From: Pseudomonas sp. GD04091
GTDB taxonomy: Bacteria > Pseudomonadota > Gammaproteobacteria > Pseudomonadales > Pseudomonadaceae
DNA length: 64,000 bases
Reading direction: 5' to 3'
Assembly: GCF_029836165.1 (NCBI RefSeq)
Contig: NZ_JAOEBG010000001.1
Span: 1 to 64,000 of the forward strand
The translations under genes were made by a program, and so were the position numbers. Every line of letters starts with the position of its first letter. The first letter of the stretch is position 1. The notes beneath the pieces were generated by a model that searched no databases, was not told the origin of the DNA, and worked only from the letters and a program-made list of their open reading frames with translations. Shown here piece by piece: positions 1 to 11,284 of this stretch.

Positions 1-7
1 CTGAAAG

Positions 8-33
8 ACAAAGCCCGCCGAAGCGGGCTTTGT
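8..33 (-). terminator. Rho-independent terminator of htpG
   Basis: An 11-bp perfect stem (8-18 with 23-33) closes a 4-base loop that reads TTCG on the minus strand, the usual extra-stable tetraloop. It lies 11 bases beyond the htpG stop. The T-rich tail after the stem is modest. Confidence 0.8.
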
Positions 34-43
34 TTGCGTCAGA

Positions 44-1951
44 TCAAGCAGACAGCTCGACCAGCAGCTTGTTTAGGCGACGCACGTAGGCCGCCGGGTC
101 CTTCAGGCTGTCACCCGCCGCCAGGGCCGCCTGGTCGAACAGGATGTGCGACAGCTCGGCGAAGCGGTCTTCGCTCTGCTCGCCATCAAGCTTCTCGATC
201 AGCGGGTGGGTGGGGTTGAACTCGAAGATCGGCTTGGACTCCGGCACCTTCTGCCCGCTGGCCTCGAGAATCTGGCGCATCTGCAGGCCCAGGTCCTGTT
301 CGCCGATGGCCAGGATCGCCGGCGAATCGGTCAGGCGGTGCGATACGCGCACTTCGGCAACGCTGTCACCCAGCGCACCTTTCAGGCGCTCGACCAGGCC
401 CTCTTTGTCCTTGGCGACTTCTTCCTGGGCCTTCTTGTCCTCTTCGGAGTCCAGCTTGCCCAGGTCCAGGTCGCCACGGGCGACGTCGACGAAGGCCTTG
501 CCATCGAACTCGTTGAGGTAGCTCATCAGCCACTCGTCGATGCGGTCGGTCAGCAGCAGCACTTCGATGCCTTTCTTGCGGAAGACTTCCAGGTGCGGGC
601 TGTTCTTGACCTGGGCATAGGATTCGCCGGTCAGGTAGTAGATCTTGTCCTGACCTTCCTTGGCGCGGGCCAGGTAGTCCGCCAGGGCGACGCTCTGCTC
701 GCCGCTGTCGTCATGGGTGGAGGCAAAGCGCAGCAGGCTTGCGATCTTCTCCTTGTTGGCGAAGTCCTCGGCCGGGCCTTCTTTCAGCACCTGCCCGAAA
801 TTCTTCCAGAAGCCCTTGTACTGCTCGGGTTCGTTCTTCGCCAGCTTCTCCAGCATGTCCAGCACACGCTTGGTCAGCGCGGTCTTCATCGACTCGATGA
901 TCGGATCTTTCTGCAGGATCTCGCGGGAGACGTTCAGCGACAGGTCGTTGGAGTCGACCACGCCCTTGATGAAACGCAGGTACAGCGGCAGGAACGACTC
1001 GGCCTGGTCCATGATGAACACGCGCTGCACGTACAGTTTCAGGCCGCGCGGCGCTTCGCGCTGGTACAGGTCGAACGGTGCGCGGGCCGGCACGTACAGC
1101 AGCGAGTTGTACTCCAGCTTGCCTTCGACCTTGTTGTGGCTCCAGGCCAGCGGGTTCTCGAAGTCATGGCCGATGTGCTTGTAGAACTCCTGGTATTCCT
1201 CGTCCTTCACCTCGGTGCGCGGACGGGTCCACAGGGCACTGGCGCGGTTGACGGTCTCCCACTCCTGGGCCGGCTGCTCCTCGCCTTCGGCTGGCGCGGG
1301 CTGTTCCTTCGGCAATTCGATCGGCAAGGCGATGTGGTCGGAGTATTTCTTGACGATGTTGCGCAGGCGCCAGCCATCGGCGAACTCGTCCTCGCCGCCC
1401 TTAAGGTGCAGGACGATACGGGTGCCGCGCTGCGGCTTGTCGATGGTCGAAACTTCGAACTCGCCCTCGCCCTTGGACGACCAGTGCACGCCCTCGGCGG
1501 CCGGCAGGCCGGCACGGCGGCTGAACACGTCGACCTTGTCGGCGACGATGAACGCAGAGTAGAAGCCCACGCCGAACTGACCGATCAGGTGCGAGTCCTT
1601 CTTCTGGTCGCCGGTGAGGTTCTTCATGAAGTCGGCGGTGCCGGACTTGGCGATGGTCCCCAGGTGAGCGATGACATCCTCGCGGCTCATGCCGATGCCG
1701 TTGTCCTCAAGGGTCACGGTATTGGCGGCCTTGTCGAAGCTCACGCGGATCTTCAGCTCGGCGTCGCCTTCGAGCAGCTCAGGCTTGGCCAGGGCCTCGA
1801 AACGCAGCTTGTCGGCGGCGTCGGAGGCGTTGGAGATCAGCTCGCGCAGGAAGATCTCCTTGTTCGAATACAGGGAATGGATCATGAGGTGCAGCAGCTG
1901 CTTTACCTCGGTCTGGAAGCCCAGGGTTTCTTTTTGAGTCTCCACACTCAT
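44..1951 (-). CDS. htpG: Molecular chaperone HtpG (bacterial Hsp90)
   Basis: Cytosolic ATP-dependent chaperone of the Hsp90 family, a homodimer that remodels client proteins, often together with DnaK. The protein is 635 aa, close to the 624 aa of E. coli HtpG. The GHKL ATPase motifs are intact: [11 protein letters not shown] at about 37-47, DNGIGM at 83-88 and [11 protein letters not shown] at 124-134. Middle and C-terminal dimerisation domains follow. The ATG at 1951 is chosen over an in-frame TTG nine bases upstream, because GGAG sits about 11 bases before the ATG but only 3 before the TTG. A consensus heat-shock promoter lies about 80 bases upstream, so it is probably transcribed alone by RpoH. 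Confidence 0.97.
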   Translation of the reverse strand: MSVETQKETLGFQTEVKQLLHLMIHSLYSNKEIFLRELISNASDAADKLRFEALAKPELLEGDAELKIRVSFDKAANTVTLEDNGIGMSREDVIAHLGTIAKSGTADFMKNLTGDQKKDSHLIGQFGVGFYSAFIVADKVDVFSRRAGLPAAEGVHWSSKGEGEFEVSTIDKPQRGTRIVLHLKGGEDEFADGWRLRNIVKKYSDHIALPIELPKEQPAPAEGEEQPAQEWETVNRASALWTRPRTEVKDEEYQEFYKHIGHDFENPLAWSHNKVEGKLEYNSLLYVPARAPFDLYQREAPRGLKLYVQRVFIMDQAESFLPLYLRFIKGVVDSNDLSLNVSREILQKDPIIESMKTALTKRVLDMLEKLAKNEPEQYKGFWKNFGQVLKEGPAEDFANKEKIASLLRFASTHDDSGEQSVALADYLARAKEGQDKIYYLTGESYAQVKNSPHLEVFRKKGIEVLLLTDRIDEWLMSYLNEFDGKAFVDVARGDLDLGKLDSEEDKKAQEEVAKDKEGLVERLKGALGDSVAEVRVSHRLTDSPAILAIGEQDLGLQMRQILEASGQKVPESKPIFEFNPTHPLIEKLDGEQSEDRFAELSHILFDQAALAAGDSLKDPAAYVRRLNKLLVELSA

Positions 1952-2026
1952 GGTCTGCAAAACTCCAATCTGTTGGTTGGTGGCGCCTGCGGCCGCATGG
2001 CCTGCTTTTGATGGCGGATGTCCAGC

Positions 2027-2054
2027 AGATGGGGGCAGCCCTGACTATTTCAAG
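2027..2054 (-). promoter_or_regulatory. RpoH (sigma-32) promoter of htpG
   Basis: On the minus strand CTTGAAA (2048-2054) is followed by a 13-base spacer and CCCCATCT (2027-2034). This matches the sigma-32 consensus CTTGAAA-N13-17-CCCCATNT essentially base for base. The -35 box overlaps the stop codon of the upstream thioesterase gene. Confidence 0.85.
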
Positions 2055-2503
2055 GGCTTTTCCGGTTCGATCTTGAAATGCGCACGCGCCGTGGCGATCG
2101 GCGTGTCGCGATCGCCCTGCCAGGCGGTGATGGCGACATTGGTCACGCGCCGCCCTTGGCGCCACAGCTGGCACTGGGCGTACGTGTCGCGGTAGTGCCC
2201 GGCGCGCAGGTAGTCGATGGAGAAGTCGATGATCTTCGGGATGCTCGCGCTTTCGCTGTAGATCAGCAGGTACAGGGCGGCGGACAGCTCCATGAAACCG
2301 GCGATCACCCCGCCGTGGATCGCCGGCAGCAATGGGTTGCCGATGTTGTCCGGGCTGGCGGGCAGGCGAAACAGCAGGTCATCGCCCTGGCGCTCGCACT
2401 CGATGCCGATCAGCCCGGCATAGGGAATCAGCGCCAGCAAGGGTTGGTAGTCGCCCTGGGCATGAGCCTGGTTCAATTGCCGGCGAACATCTGCGGGAAT
2501 CAC
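2045..2503 (-). CDS. PaaI-type hotdog thioesterase (second of a pair)
   Basis: A 152-aa hotdog-fold protein of the PaaI/YdiI thioesterase family, expected to hydrolyse acyl-CoA or aryl-CoA thioesters in the cytoplasm; the substrate is unknown. The segment NPLLPAIHGGVIAGFMELSA holds the HGG turn and helix that line the active site in this family. The GTG at 2503 is chosen because GGAG lies eight bases upstream and because it overlaps the stop of the preceding gene as GTGA, which suggests translational coupling. A longer in-frame reading into the upstream gene is the shadow of that gene. The two thioesterase genes probably form one transcript. Confidence 0.85.
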   Translation of the reverse strand: MIPADVRRQLNQAHAQGDYQPLLALIPYAGLIGIECERQGDDLLFRLPASPDNIGNPLLPAIHGGVIAGFMELSAALYLLIYSESASIPKIIDFSIDYLRAGHYRDTYAQCQLWRQGRRVTNVAITAWQGDRDTPIATARAHFKIEPEKPLK

Positions 2504-2976
2504 TCGCGCATCTCCTTTAGGCTGTTGCCGAAGCGAAGACCACCTTTGACGTCCTGTCCCAGGCGCATGAAGGTGCCGACGACCTGGCAGATCGGTTGCG
2601 CGGGGTCGTCCTGATAGGCGGTGCCACGGGTGAAGATCACATCGCGGCTCACCCGGTAGCACTGGGCATGACCATAGATGTCCTTGCCCGCCTCGGCCGG
2701 GTGCATATAGTCGATGCGCAGGTCCAGGGTCGGGCAGACTTCGAAGCGCGGCAACGCGCAGAGCGTGGCCATGCCGCAGGTGGTGTCCATGAGCGTGGTC
2801 AGCGCCCCACCATGCACCGCGCCCGTCTGCGGGTTACCGACAATGGCCGGCGACCACGGCAGCACCAGGGTCATGCCATCGGTATCGGCATGATGCACGC
2901 GCATCTGCAAGACCTGGCAATGTCTGAGGGCCGAGAGAAAACGCTCGGCCATCGCGATCAAAGGCGTTTCGTTCAT
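2500..2976 (-). CDS. PaaI-type hotdog thioesterase (first of a pair)
   Basis: A 158-aa hotdog thioesterase, related to but clearly distinct from its downstream neighbour. The motif NPQTGAVHGGALTTLMD gives the family HGG and the following acidic residue used as the general base or nucleophile holder. The ATG at 2976 is preferred over one at 2991 because GGAAGG lies just upstream of 2976 and nothing usable precedes 2991. The gene overlaps the second thioesterase by four bases. A heteromeric or division-of-labour arrangement is possible but cannot be decided from sequence. Confidence 0.85.
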   Translation of the reverse strand: MNETPLIAMAERFLSALRHCQVLQMRVHHADTDGMTLVLPWSPAIVGNPQTGAVHGGALTTLMDTTCGMATLCALPRFEVCPTLDLRIDYMHPAEAGKDIYGHAQCYRVSRDVIFTRGTAYQDDPAQPICQVVGTFMRLGQDVKGGLRFGNSLKEMRE

Positions 2977-3113
2977 GGCCCTTCCCTGCATAAAATCGGT
3001 AAAAAGTCTATATAGGCCAGACAGTTATATATCTGTAATCTTTGTGGAACTTATTCGCCGCCGGCGAACTCGAAGGAACAAGCAAAGTTATTCCACCAAG
3101 GAGAGACACCCCC

Positions 3114-3389
3114 ATGCGTAAACCTTTTGCTTTTGCTCTGATGCTGGCCGCTGCCATGGGCCTGGCTGCTTGCGACAAGGCGAGCGAAGACAAGGCCCAG
3201 GACGCACAGCAACATGCCGAGCAAGCCCAGGAAAAGATGGGTGAAGCTCAGGATAAGATGAACGAAGCCGCCAAGGAAAACGCCGAAGCCGCCAAAGATC
3301 AGGCCGAAGCGCAGCAGAAGGCCGCCGAGGAAGCCGCTCCGGCCACCCCGGCACCGGAAACCGCACCGGCTGAACCTGCCAAGCAGTAA
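3114..3389 (+). CDS. Small Ala/Glu-rich lipoprotein with coiled-coil
   Basis: A 91-aa exported lipoprotein of unknown function. A positively charged start (MRKPF) and a hydrophobic stretch end in LAAC at about residues 17-20, a clear lipobox. The mature part is a highly charged helix with heptad-like repeats of Ala, Glu, Lys and Gln (for example AKENAEAAKDQAEAQQ). A Pro/Ala-rich tail (PATPAPETAPAEP) follows. AAGGAGAGA precedes the ATG. The gene is monocistronic, with its own terminator 10 bases downstream. The overall look resembles small alanine-zipper or Lpp-like envelope proteins, but I cannot assign a family. Confidence 0.85.
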   Translation: MRKPFAFALMLAAAMGLAACDKASEDKAQDAQQHAEQAQEKMGEAQDKMNEAAKENAEAAKDQAEAQQKAAEEAAPATPAPETAPAEPAKQ

Positions 3390-3399
3390 TTGGCAGAAT

Positions 3400-3428
3400 A
3401 AAAAAACCCGACAATGTCGGGTTTTTTT
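3400..3428. terminator. Bidirectional Rho-independent terminator
   Basis: Perfect stem of 13 bp (3400-3412 with 3416-3428) with A7 on one side and T7 on the other. It can stop transcription of the lipoprotein gene from the left and of the DUF599 gene from the right. Confidence 0.9.
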
Positions 3429-3457
3429 ATGTCTGCATGTTTATTAGCTGAAAGGCT

Positions 3458-4207
3458 TCAGCCGACAACAGCGGAAGTTTCCTTGCCTGCCTCTTGTGGC
3501 GCACTTTCGGTGGGTGTGAACACCATCACTTCCAGCACATGGGAGTGGAATTCACGGCGATACAGAATGAATACCACTCCCACACTCATCACCATGAACA
3601 GCCAGGGGCTGATGAACCAGCTCAACATGGCCATACCAAAATAATAAGAACGCAATCCAAGGTTGAACTGATTGGCGGCCAGCGACAGTACGCGCGCCGC
3701 GCGGGAAGCAAACGCCTTGCGCTCCAGTTCGTTGACCTGGCGCTCGCCGATCATCGGCGCCGACCCCACCAGCACCGCCGCGAAGTTGTACTGGCGCATG
3801 CACCAGCTGAACGTGAAGAAGGCATAGACGAACACCGTCGCCAGGCACAGCAGCTTGATTTCCGACATGCCCTGCGAGGCTTGCTGCACCAGTGGCAGAT
3901 CGGCCAGCAGCGACAGGGCACGGTCGGATGCGCCGAGCACGGTGAGGATGCCGGCGAGGATGATCAGGGTGCTGGAGGCGAAGAACGAGGCGTTGCGCTC
4001 CAGGTTACCGATCACGCTGGCGTCGGCGATGCGATTGTCGCGCAGCAGCATGCGGCGCATCCAGTCTTCGCGGTACAGATGCAGCACGCTGGCCAGGCAG
4101 GCGGTGTCGCGGCCTTTCCAGATCGCGTAGCGGGTGTAGCCGCCCCAGCAGATGGCGAACCAGCAGGCGGCCAGCAGGTTGGGAAGGTTGCTCAGGATAA
4201 AGTTCAT
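3458..4207 (-). CDS. DUF599 family inner-membrane protein
   Basis: A 249-aa integral membrane protein with about four hydrophobic segments: near residues 8-25, 75-95, 117-140 and 195-225. It matches what I know of the DUF599 family, which has conserved N-terminal (SNLPNLLAACWFAICWGGY) and NFAAVLVGSAP segments. Function is unknown. I use the ATG at 4207, since the upstream extension in the same frame is charged, non-conserved-looking and lacks a Shine-Dalgarno. The site before 4207 is itself weak (TGGAAC). It ends close to the shared terminator at 3400-3428. Confidence 0.75.
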   Translation of the reverse strand: MNFILSNLPNLLAACWFAICWGGYTRYAIWKGRDTACLASVLHLYREDWMRRMLLRDNRIADASVIGNLERNASFFASSTLIILAGILTVLGASDRALSLLADLPLVQQASQGMSEIKLLCLATVFVYAFFTFSWCMRQYNFAAVLVGSAPMIGERQVNELERKAFASRAARVLSLAANQFNLGLRSYYFGMAMLSWFISPWLFMVMSVGVVFILYRREFHSHVLEVMVFTPTESAPQEAGKETSAVVG

Positions 4208-4310
4208 GCAGGGTTCCAGAAGGCCAGATGCATAAGGAATCTCAACCGCGATTCGACGTTGCCGGGCAGCAAAAGGCACAGTTTATTTCCTGCATCTGCA
4301 TCGCTCATGC

Positions 4311-4344
4311 GGGCCTCTTCGCGGGCAAGCCCGCGAAGAGGCCC
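4311..4344. repeat. REP element (single hairpin)
   Basis: Perfect 15-bp stem (4311-4325 with 4330-4344) around loop CAAG, containing the putida-type REP core CTTCGCGGGCAAGCCCGC. It lies between the DUF599 gene and the brnQ terminator. Confidence 0.85.
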
Positions 4345-4354
4345 GAACAGGCAA

Positions 4355-4387
4355 TAAAAAACCCCGCTCCTTCACAGGAAGCGGGGT
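4355..4387 (-). terminator. Rho-independent terminator of brnQ
   Basis: Stem ACCCCGCT (4361-4368) with AGCGGGGT (4380-4387), extended inward by CCT/AGG. On the minus strand it is followed by a run of six T. It lies 66 bases past the brnQ stop. Confidence 0.85.
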
Positions 4388-4453
4388 TCTGGTCTCCACC
4401 GTCGGCGGGGCCATTCGGCTTGTGGCCAGCGCCTGCCCTCGGGTTTCAATCCA

Positions 4454-5767
4454 TCAGGCCAGCGCCTCGCGCGGCTTGCCCAGCATGCGGTCGCAGACCA
4501 CCGCCACGCCCAGGGTGATGACCGAAGGCACCAGCCAGGCCATGCCCTGCTCGCTCAGCGGCAGATGGGCCATGGCATCCGGCAGCATGTGCGCGAGGCT
4601 GCTGCCTTTGATCGCGTCGACGACACCGAACAGCAGCGACACCAGCATGACCGGCGCCAGGATACGCACAGGCGAGTTCCACAGCTCTTTGACGAAGCTC
4701 AGGCCCACCACCACGATGCACGGCGGGTAGATGGCCGTCAGCACCGGGATCGAGAACATGATCAGCTTGGTCAGGCCCAGGTTGGAAATCAGCAGCGAGA
4801 AGCCGGCCAGGATCACCACCAGAGCGCGATACGACAGCGGCAGGATCTGGCTGAAGTACTCGGCGCAGGCGCAGGTCAGGCCGACTGCGGTCACCAGGCA
4901 CGCCAGGGCGATCAGCACGGCGAGGAAGCCGCTGCCCAGCGAACCGAAGGTGTGCTGCACGTAGGCGTGCAGAACGGCGGCACCGTTGGTCGCGCCCATG
5001 GCGATGTCATGGCTGCCGGCACCCAGGCGGAACAGGCTGATGTACACCAGGGCCAGGCCGACACCAGCGATCAGGCCGGCGATGATGGCGTAGCGGGTGA
5101 TCAGCTTCGGCGAATCCACGCCACGCGAACGGATGGCGTTGACGATGACGATGCCGAAGACCAGCGCACCCAGGGTGTCCATGGTCAGGTAGCCATTGAT
5201 GAAGCCTTGCGAGAACGGCGCGGCGACATACTGCGGCTGGGCTTCGCCGATGGTGCCGGCGGGCAGCGCGAAGGCGGCGATACCGAGCACGGCCAAGGCG
5301 ATGATCTTCAACGGGGCGAGGAAGCGGCCGACGGTATCGAGCAGCTTGCCCGGATACATCGACACCGCCAGCACCACCAGGAAGTACACCAGGCTGTAGA
5401 TAAACAGCGCCAGCGGACTCTCGCCGGTCAGCGGCGCCACGCCCACTTCGAACGAGACGGTCGCGGTGCGGGGGGTCGCGAACAGCGGGCCGACCGAGAG
5501 GTAGCACACAGCCGCCAGCAGGCCACCGAAGAACTTGCCGATCGGGCTGCTCAGGGCGTCCATGCCGCCACCGACCTTGGCCAGGGCGACCACGGTGATG
5601 ACCGGCAGGCCCACGGCGGTGACCAGAAAGCCAAGCGCAGCCATCCACACGTGCGGACCGGACTGCAGGCCGACGATGGGCGGGAAGATGATATTGCCGG
5701 CGCCGACGAACAGCGCGAACGTCATAAAGCCAAGTGCCAGGATATCCTGGCCTTTTAACACTTTCAT
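4454..5767 (-). CDS. brnQ: Branched-chain amino acid transport system II carrier protein BrnQ
   Basis: A 437-aa inner-membrane carrier of the LIVCS family. It couples sodium (or proton) entry to uptake of leucine, isoleucine and valine. The sequence is almost entirely hydrophobic, with about 12 membrane segments. It opens with the family signature [16 protein letters not shown] near residue 16. Length equals the family norm (about 437-440). The start at 5767 opens the conserved N-terminus ([13 protein letters not shown]), although the ribosome site is weak (CTTCCTTAA). It is monocistronic, with its own terminator and a long upstream gap. Confidence 0.93.
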   Translation of the reverse strand: MKVLKGQDILALGFMTFALFVGAGNIIFPPIVGLQSGPHVWMAALGFLVTAVGLPVITVVALAKVGGGMDALSSPIGKFFGGLLAAVCYLSVGPLFATPRTATVSFEVGVAPLTGESPLALFIYSLVYFLVVLAVSMYPGKLLDTVGRFLAPLKIIALAVLGIAAFALPAGTIGEAQPQYVAAPFSQGFINGYLTMDTLGALVFGIVIVNAIRSRGVDSPKLITRYAIIAGLIAGVGLALVYISLFRLGAGSHDIAMGATNGAAVLHAYVQHTFGSLGSGFLAVLIALACLVTAVGLTCACAEYFSQILPLSYRALVVILAGFSLLISNLGLTKLIMFSIPVLTAIYPPCIVVVGLSFVKELWNSPVRILAPVMLVSLLFGVVDAIKGSSLAHMLPDAMAHLPLSEQGMAWLVPSVITLGVAVVCDRMLGKPREALA

Positions 5768-6066
5768 TTAAGGAAGTACCACACTGCTGAAATCGGGAGT
5801 CGGAGGGGATTTCCCACAGGATGAAGGGAAATGCTGCCCGGCTTGGTGAGCCAGACCCGTTTAGCGTGTCGTTCCCTTTTGGGGTACGGGCACAGAGTGA
5901 ACGCGTAGGGTACCTGTTTTGCCTGACAAACGCACTGGCACAGTGCTGCTTGTCCGATGTGCGTATGTGTTTGTCGTCTGGTTGAACGTGTTAGGCGACA
6001 ATTTATTGCTCATTTGGGTAGATGTCTGGTTGAAATTCCTGATTGAAAGGATCGAGTTTTCCTAGG
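5768..6066. other. Non-coding upstream region of brnQ
   Basis: About 300 bases with no convincing ORF on either strand. AT content is slightly raised near 5990-6060. I see no T-box, leucine-rich leader peptide or clear sigma-70 promoter. brnQ control elements should lie here, but none can be named from sequence alone. Confidence 0.5.
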
Positions 6067-6184
6067 TGTGGGAGCGGCCTTGTGTCGCGAAAGGGCCGCG
6101 TAGCGGCCCCAGCGGTAGTTTGCATCGACGCTAGAACCCGGGGGCGGCTCTGCGGCCCTTTCGCGACACAAGGCCGCTCCCACA
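6067..6184. repeat. REPIN (inverted REP doublet)
   Basis: Two copies of a REP starting TGTGGGAGCGGCCTTG lie in opposite orientation. The outer arms (about 33 bp) are perfectly complementary, with a spacer of roughly 50 bases. It sits downstream of sucD, just outside its terminator. Confidence 0.92.
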
Positions 6185-6220
6185 AAAAGCGTGATCGCCG
6201 ATCGCCAAGAAAAACGACAA

Positions 6221-6240
6221 AGGCCACCCGAAGGTGGCCT
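6221..6240 (-). terminator. Terminator of the sdh-suc operon
   Basis: Perfect 8-bp stem AGGCCACC/GGTGGCCT with a TTCG loop on the minus strand, followed by TTGTCGTTTTT. It lies 30 bases past the sucD stop and closes the TCA transcript. Confidence 0.85.
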
Positions 6241-6269
6241 CTGTGCGCGTGGGGGGTACTGCGTGTTAC

Positions 6270-7154
6270 TTACTTCTTGACTTCCCAGCCAGTCAGCTCG
6301 GCCAAGGCCTTGCCGATGTCAGCCAGGGAACGCACGGTTTTCACACCGGCGTCCTGCAGGGCGGCGAACTTCTCGTCCGCAGTGCCCTTGCCACCAGAGA
6401 TGATGGCGCCAGCGTGGCCCATGCGCTTGCCCGCAGGTGCGGTAACACCGGCGATGTAGGAAACGACAGGCTTGGTCACGTTGGCCTTGATGTAGGCCGC
6501 GGCTTCTTCTTCAGCGGAACCGCCGATCTCACCGATCATGACGATCGCTTCGGTCTTCGGGTCTTCCTGGAACAGCTTCAGGATGTCGATGAAGTTGGAG
6601 CCCGGAATCGGGTCACCGCCGATGCCGACGCAGGTCGACTGGCCGAAGCCGGCGTCGGTGGTCTGCTTGACAGCTTCGTAGGTCAGGGTGCCGGAACGCG
6701 AAACGATACCGACCTTGCCTGGCAGGTGGATGTGGCCTGGCATGATGCCGATCTTGCACTCGCCCGGGGTGATGACACCTGGGCAGTTAGGGCCGATCAG
6801 GGTCACGCCCAGCTCGTCGCACTTGACCTTGGCGTCCAGCATGTCGAGGGTAGGAATACCCTCGGTGATGCAGACGATCAGCTTGATGCCACCGAAGGCG
6901 GCTTCCAGGATGGAGTCCTTGCAGAAAGGAGCCGGTACGTAGATCACCGACGCGTCGGCGCCGGTGGCTTCTACAGCTTCTTTCACGGTGTTGAACACCG
7001 GCAGGCCCAGGTGGGTGGTGCCACCCTTGCCCGGGGTGACGCCACCGACCATCTTGGTGCCGTAGGCGATAGCCTGTTCGGAGTGGAAAGTACCCTGCGA
7101 GCCGGTGAAGCCCTGGCAGATGACCTTGGTGTCTTTATTGATCAGGACGCTCAT
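6270..7154 (-). CDS. sucD: Succinyl-CoA synthetase (ADP-forming) alpha subunit
   Basis: A 294-aa cytosolic subunit of succinyl-CoA ligase. It converts succinyl-CoA plus ADP (or GDP) and phosphate to succinate plus ATP. The N-terminal CoA-binding fold is present ([12 protein letters not shown] near residue 13). The phosphohistidine site is in [14 protein letters not shown] near residue 247. Length and sequence fit the family closely. Its ATG shares one base with the sucC stop (TAATG), so the two subunits are translationally coupled. It is the last gene of the leftward TCA operon. Confidence 0.97.
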   Translation of the reverse strand: MSVLINKDTKVICQGFTGSQGTFHSEQAIAYGTKMVGGVTPGKGGTTHLGLPVFNTVKEAVEATGADASVIYVPAPFCKDSILEAAFGGIKLIVCITEGIPTLDMLDAKVKCDELGVTLIGPNCPGVITPGECKIGIMPGHIHLPGKVGIVSRSGTLTYEAVKQTTDAGFGQSTCVGIGGDPIPGSNFIDILKLFQEDPKTEAIVMIGEIGGSAEEEAAAYIKANVTKPVVSYIAGVTAPAGKRMGHAGAIISGGKGTADEKFAALQDAGVKTVRSLADIGKALAELTGWEVKK

Positions 7155-8320
7155 TACTTGCCCTCCGCAGCTTTGACAACTTGTTGAGCAGCGTCGGTCA
7201 GGCTGGTTGCCGCAATGATGTTCAAACCGCTTTCTGCCAGTACTTTAGCGCCCAGTTCGGCGTTGTTGCCTTCGAGGCGAACGACGACCGGAACCTTGAC
7301 GCCGACTTCTTTCACCGCGCCGATGATGCCTTCGGCAATCATGTCGCAGCGAACGATGCCGCCGAAGATGTTGACCAGAACGGCCGCGACATTGCTGTCG
7401 GACAGAATGATCTTGAACGCTTCGGTAACGCGCTCTTTGGTAGCGCCGCCGCCAACGTCGAGGAAGTTGGCTGGCTTGCCGCCGTGCAGGTTGACGATGT
7501 CCATGGTACCCATGGCCAGGCCGGCACCGTTGACCATGCAGCCGATGTTGCCTTCGAGGGCGACGTAGTTCAGTTCGAACTTGGCGGCGTGGGCTTCACG
7601 GGCGTCGTCCTGCGACGGGTCGTGGAAGGTCTTCAGCTTCGGCTGACGGTACATGGCGTTGGCGTCGATGTTGATCTTGGCATCGAGGCAGTGCAGATCG
7701 CCATCGGCCTTGATCACCAGCGGGTTCACTTCCAGCAGGGCCAGATCGTGATCCTTGAACAGCTTGGCCAGGCCTACGAAGATCTTGGCGAACTGTTGTA
7801 CCTGCTTGCCTTCCAGACCCAGCTGGAACGCCAGTTCACGACCCTGGAACGGCTGAGCGCCGACCAGCGGATCGATGGTGGCCTTGAGGATCTTCTCGGG
7901 AGTTTCGTGAGCGACCTTCTCGATGTCCACGCCACCTTCGGTGGAGGCCATGAACACGATGCGGCGGCTCGAACGATCGACTACAGCGCCCAGGTACAGC
8001 TCTTTGGCGATGTCAGTGCAGGATTCGACCAGGATCTTGGAAACTGGCTGACCATTGGCGTCGGTCTGGTAGGTGACCAGGTTCTTGCCCAGCCACTGTG
8101 CAGCGAACGCCTTGGCGTCTTCCTTGCTGCGAACCAGCTTGACGCCACCGGCCTTGCCGCGACCACCGGCGTGAACCTGGGCCTTAACAACCCACTCGGA
8201 ACCGCCGATCTTTTCGCAGGCTTCAGCAGCTTGCTCAGGGGTATCGACAGCGAAACCCTTGGAAACTGGCAGGCCGTATTCAGCGAACAGCTGCTTACCC
8301 TGATACTCGTGAAGATTCAT
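7154..8320 (-). CDS. sucC: Succinyl-CoA synthetase (ADP-forming) beta subunit
   Basis: A 388-aa subunit, the exact length of E. coli SucC. It has an N-terminal ATP-grasp domain ([16 protein letters not shown], with the nucleotide loop [15 protein letters not shown] near residues 47-62). The C-terminal domain carries [11 protein letters not shown] and contacts the phosphohistidine of SucD. It is coupled to sucD by a one-base stop/start overlap. A 172-base gap separates it from lpdG. That gap holds a GC-rich imperfect hairpin (about 8459-8481) but no obvious promoter. Confidence 0.97.
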   Translation of the reverse strand: MNLHEYQGKQLFAEYGLPVSKGFAVDTPEQAAEACEKIGGSEWVVKAQVHAGGRGKAGGVKLVRSKEDAKAFAAQWLGKNLVTYQTDANGQPVSKILVESCTDIAKELYLGAVVDRSSRRIVFMASTEGGVDIEKVAHETPEKILKATIDPLVGAQPFQGRELAFQLGLEGKQVQQFAKIFVGLAKLFKDHDLALLEVNPLVIKADGDLHCLDAKINIDANAMYRQPKLKTFHDPSQDDAREAHAAKFELNYVALEGNIGCMVNGAGLAMGTMDIVNLHGGKPANFLDVGGGATKERVTEAFKIILSDSNVAAVLVNIFGGIVRCDMIAEGIIGAVKEVGVKVPVVVRLEGNNAELGAKVLAESGLNIIAATSLTDAAQQVVKAAEGK

Positions 8321-8492
8321 GCTTTTTACCGTCTTCGTTAGGTACTGCGCTTCGGCGCTGCGCCATTACTGGCGCCGCACCACCTGTGACCGTTGACCCC
8401 GGGTTTTCCCGTGTGATCCGGTCCGGCGGACGTTCCGCGGTGAGTCTTGCACGCAAGACCCACGACGGGCAGCCCGCCGTGGTTTCTTATAA

Positions 8493-9953
<1,461 letters not shown>

Positions 9954-9973
9954 CTACAGGCCGCGTACCGCAC

Positions 9974-10000
9974 GCCCCCGCCTCTTGCGAAGAGCGGGGC
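9974..10000. repeat. Intercistronic hairpin between sucB and lpdG
   Basis: CCCCGCCTCTT and AAGAGCGGGG pair around GCG with a single bulged C. This resembles a REP hairpin. There is no T-run, so it more likely modulates mRNA stability or gene dosage than stops transcription. Confidence 0.55.
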
Positions 10001-10021
10001 CGGCGGCGCGCAGCTAGTTGA

Positions 10022-11242
10022 TTAGATGTCCAGCAGCAGGCGAGACGGATCTTCCAGCAGGTTCTTGATGGTCACCAGGAAGGTTACCGCTTCCTTGCCG
10101 TCGATCAGGCGGTGGTCGTAGGACAGCGCCAGGTACATCATCGGACGGATCACGACCTGGCCGTTGATGGCCATCGGACGCTGGATGATGTTGTGCATGC
10201 CCAGGATCGCGGCCTGCGGCGGGTTGACGATCGGGGTCGACATCATCGAGCCGAAGGTACCACCGTTGGTGATGGTGAAGGTACCGCCGGTCATCTCTTC
10301 GATAGCCAGCTTGCCGTCACGGGCCTTCTTGCCGAAGGTGGCGATGCCGTTCTCGATTTCGGCCAGGCTCATCGACTCGGCGTTGCGCAGGACCGGAACC
10401 ACCAGGCCACGGTCGCTGGAAACAGCGACGCCGACGTCGGCATAGCCGTGGTAGACGATGTCGTTGCCGTCGATCGAAGCGTTGACCGCTGGGAAGCGCT
10501 TCAGCGCCTCGGTGGCCGCCTTGACGAAGAACGACATGAAGCCCAGACGCACGCCGTTGTGAGTCTTCTCGAACAGGTCCTTGTACTTCGAACGCAGGGC
10601 CATGACTTCGGTCATGTCGACTTCGTTGAAGGTGGTCAGCATGGCCATGCTCGACTGCGCTTCGACCAGACGCTCGGCGATCTTGGCGCGCAGGCGGGTC
10701 ATCGGCACGCGCTTCTCGGTGCGGTCGCCAGCGGCGACAACCACTGGAGCAGCGGCGGCGGCAGGCTTGGCGGCAGGAGCGGCGGCAGGCGTGGACTTCT
10801 TGTTGGCGACTGCGGCGACAACGTCTTCCTTGGTGACGCGACCGCCCTTGCCGGTGCCGGCAACGGTGGCCAGGTCGATGCCGTTCTCTTCAGCCAGCTT
10901 GCGCGCGGCTGGAGCGGCGACCGGGTCGTCTTCGCCTGCATCGGTACCGGCGGCAGCAGGTGCTGCGGCCGGAGCAGCAGCGGCAGCCGGGGCTGCGGCG
11001 GCGCCACCTTCAACGATCGAGCCCAGTACTTCGTCGGACAGGACGGTGTCGCCCTCACCCTTGACGATGGCGCCCAGCACGCCGTCGGCGGTGGCCAGAA
11101 CTTCCAGGACGACCTTGTCGGTCTCGATGTCGACGATCAGCTCGTCACGCTTGACGGCATCGCCCGGCTGCTTGTGCCAGGTGGCAACGGTGCCATCGGC
11201 AACCGATTCCGGGAAGGTTGGGGCTTTGATCTCGATAGCCAT
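10022..11242 (-). CDS. sucB: 2-Oxoglutarate dehydrogenase E2, dihydrolipoyl succinyltransferase
   Basis: A 406-aa core subunit that transfers the succinyl group to CoA. An N-terminal lipoyl domain has its lysine in [11 protein letters not shown] near residue 43. A long Ala/Pro linker (about 80-105) leads to the peripheral subunit-binding domain ([19 protein letters not shown], about 109-145). A second Ala-rich linker precedes the catalytic domain. The active-site His and Asp are in [12 protein letters not shown] near the C-terminus. AAGGAAA precedes the ATG. It is followed by its E3 and preceded by its E1, the standard order. Confidence 0.97.
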
Positions 11243-11284
11243 TATCAGTGTTTCCTTAAATTCGGTTTCAGGTGCGCGAAGGCG

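Noticed and set aside
5768..6066. Riboswitch or T-box leader upstream of brnQ
   Set aside because: No T-box sequence, no conserved aptamer core and no leucine/valine-rich leader peptide was found.
8459..8481. Terminator between lpdG and sucC
   Set aside because: The stem is imperfect and the T-rich side is on the plus strand, whereas the genes are on the minus strand. An intra-operon stop is not supported.
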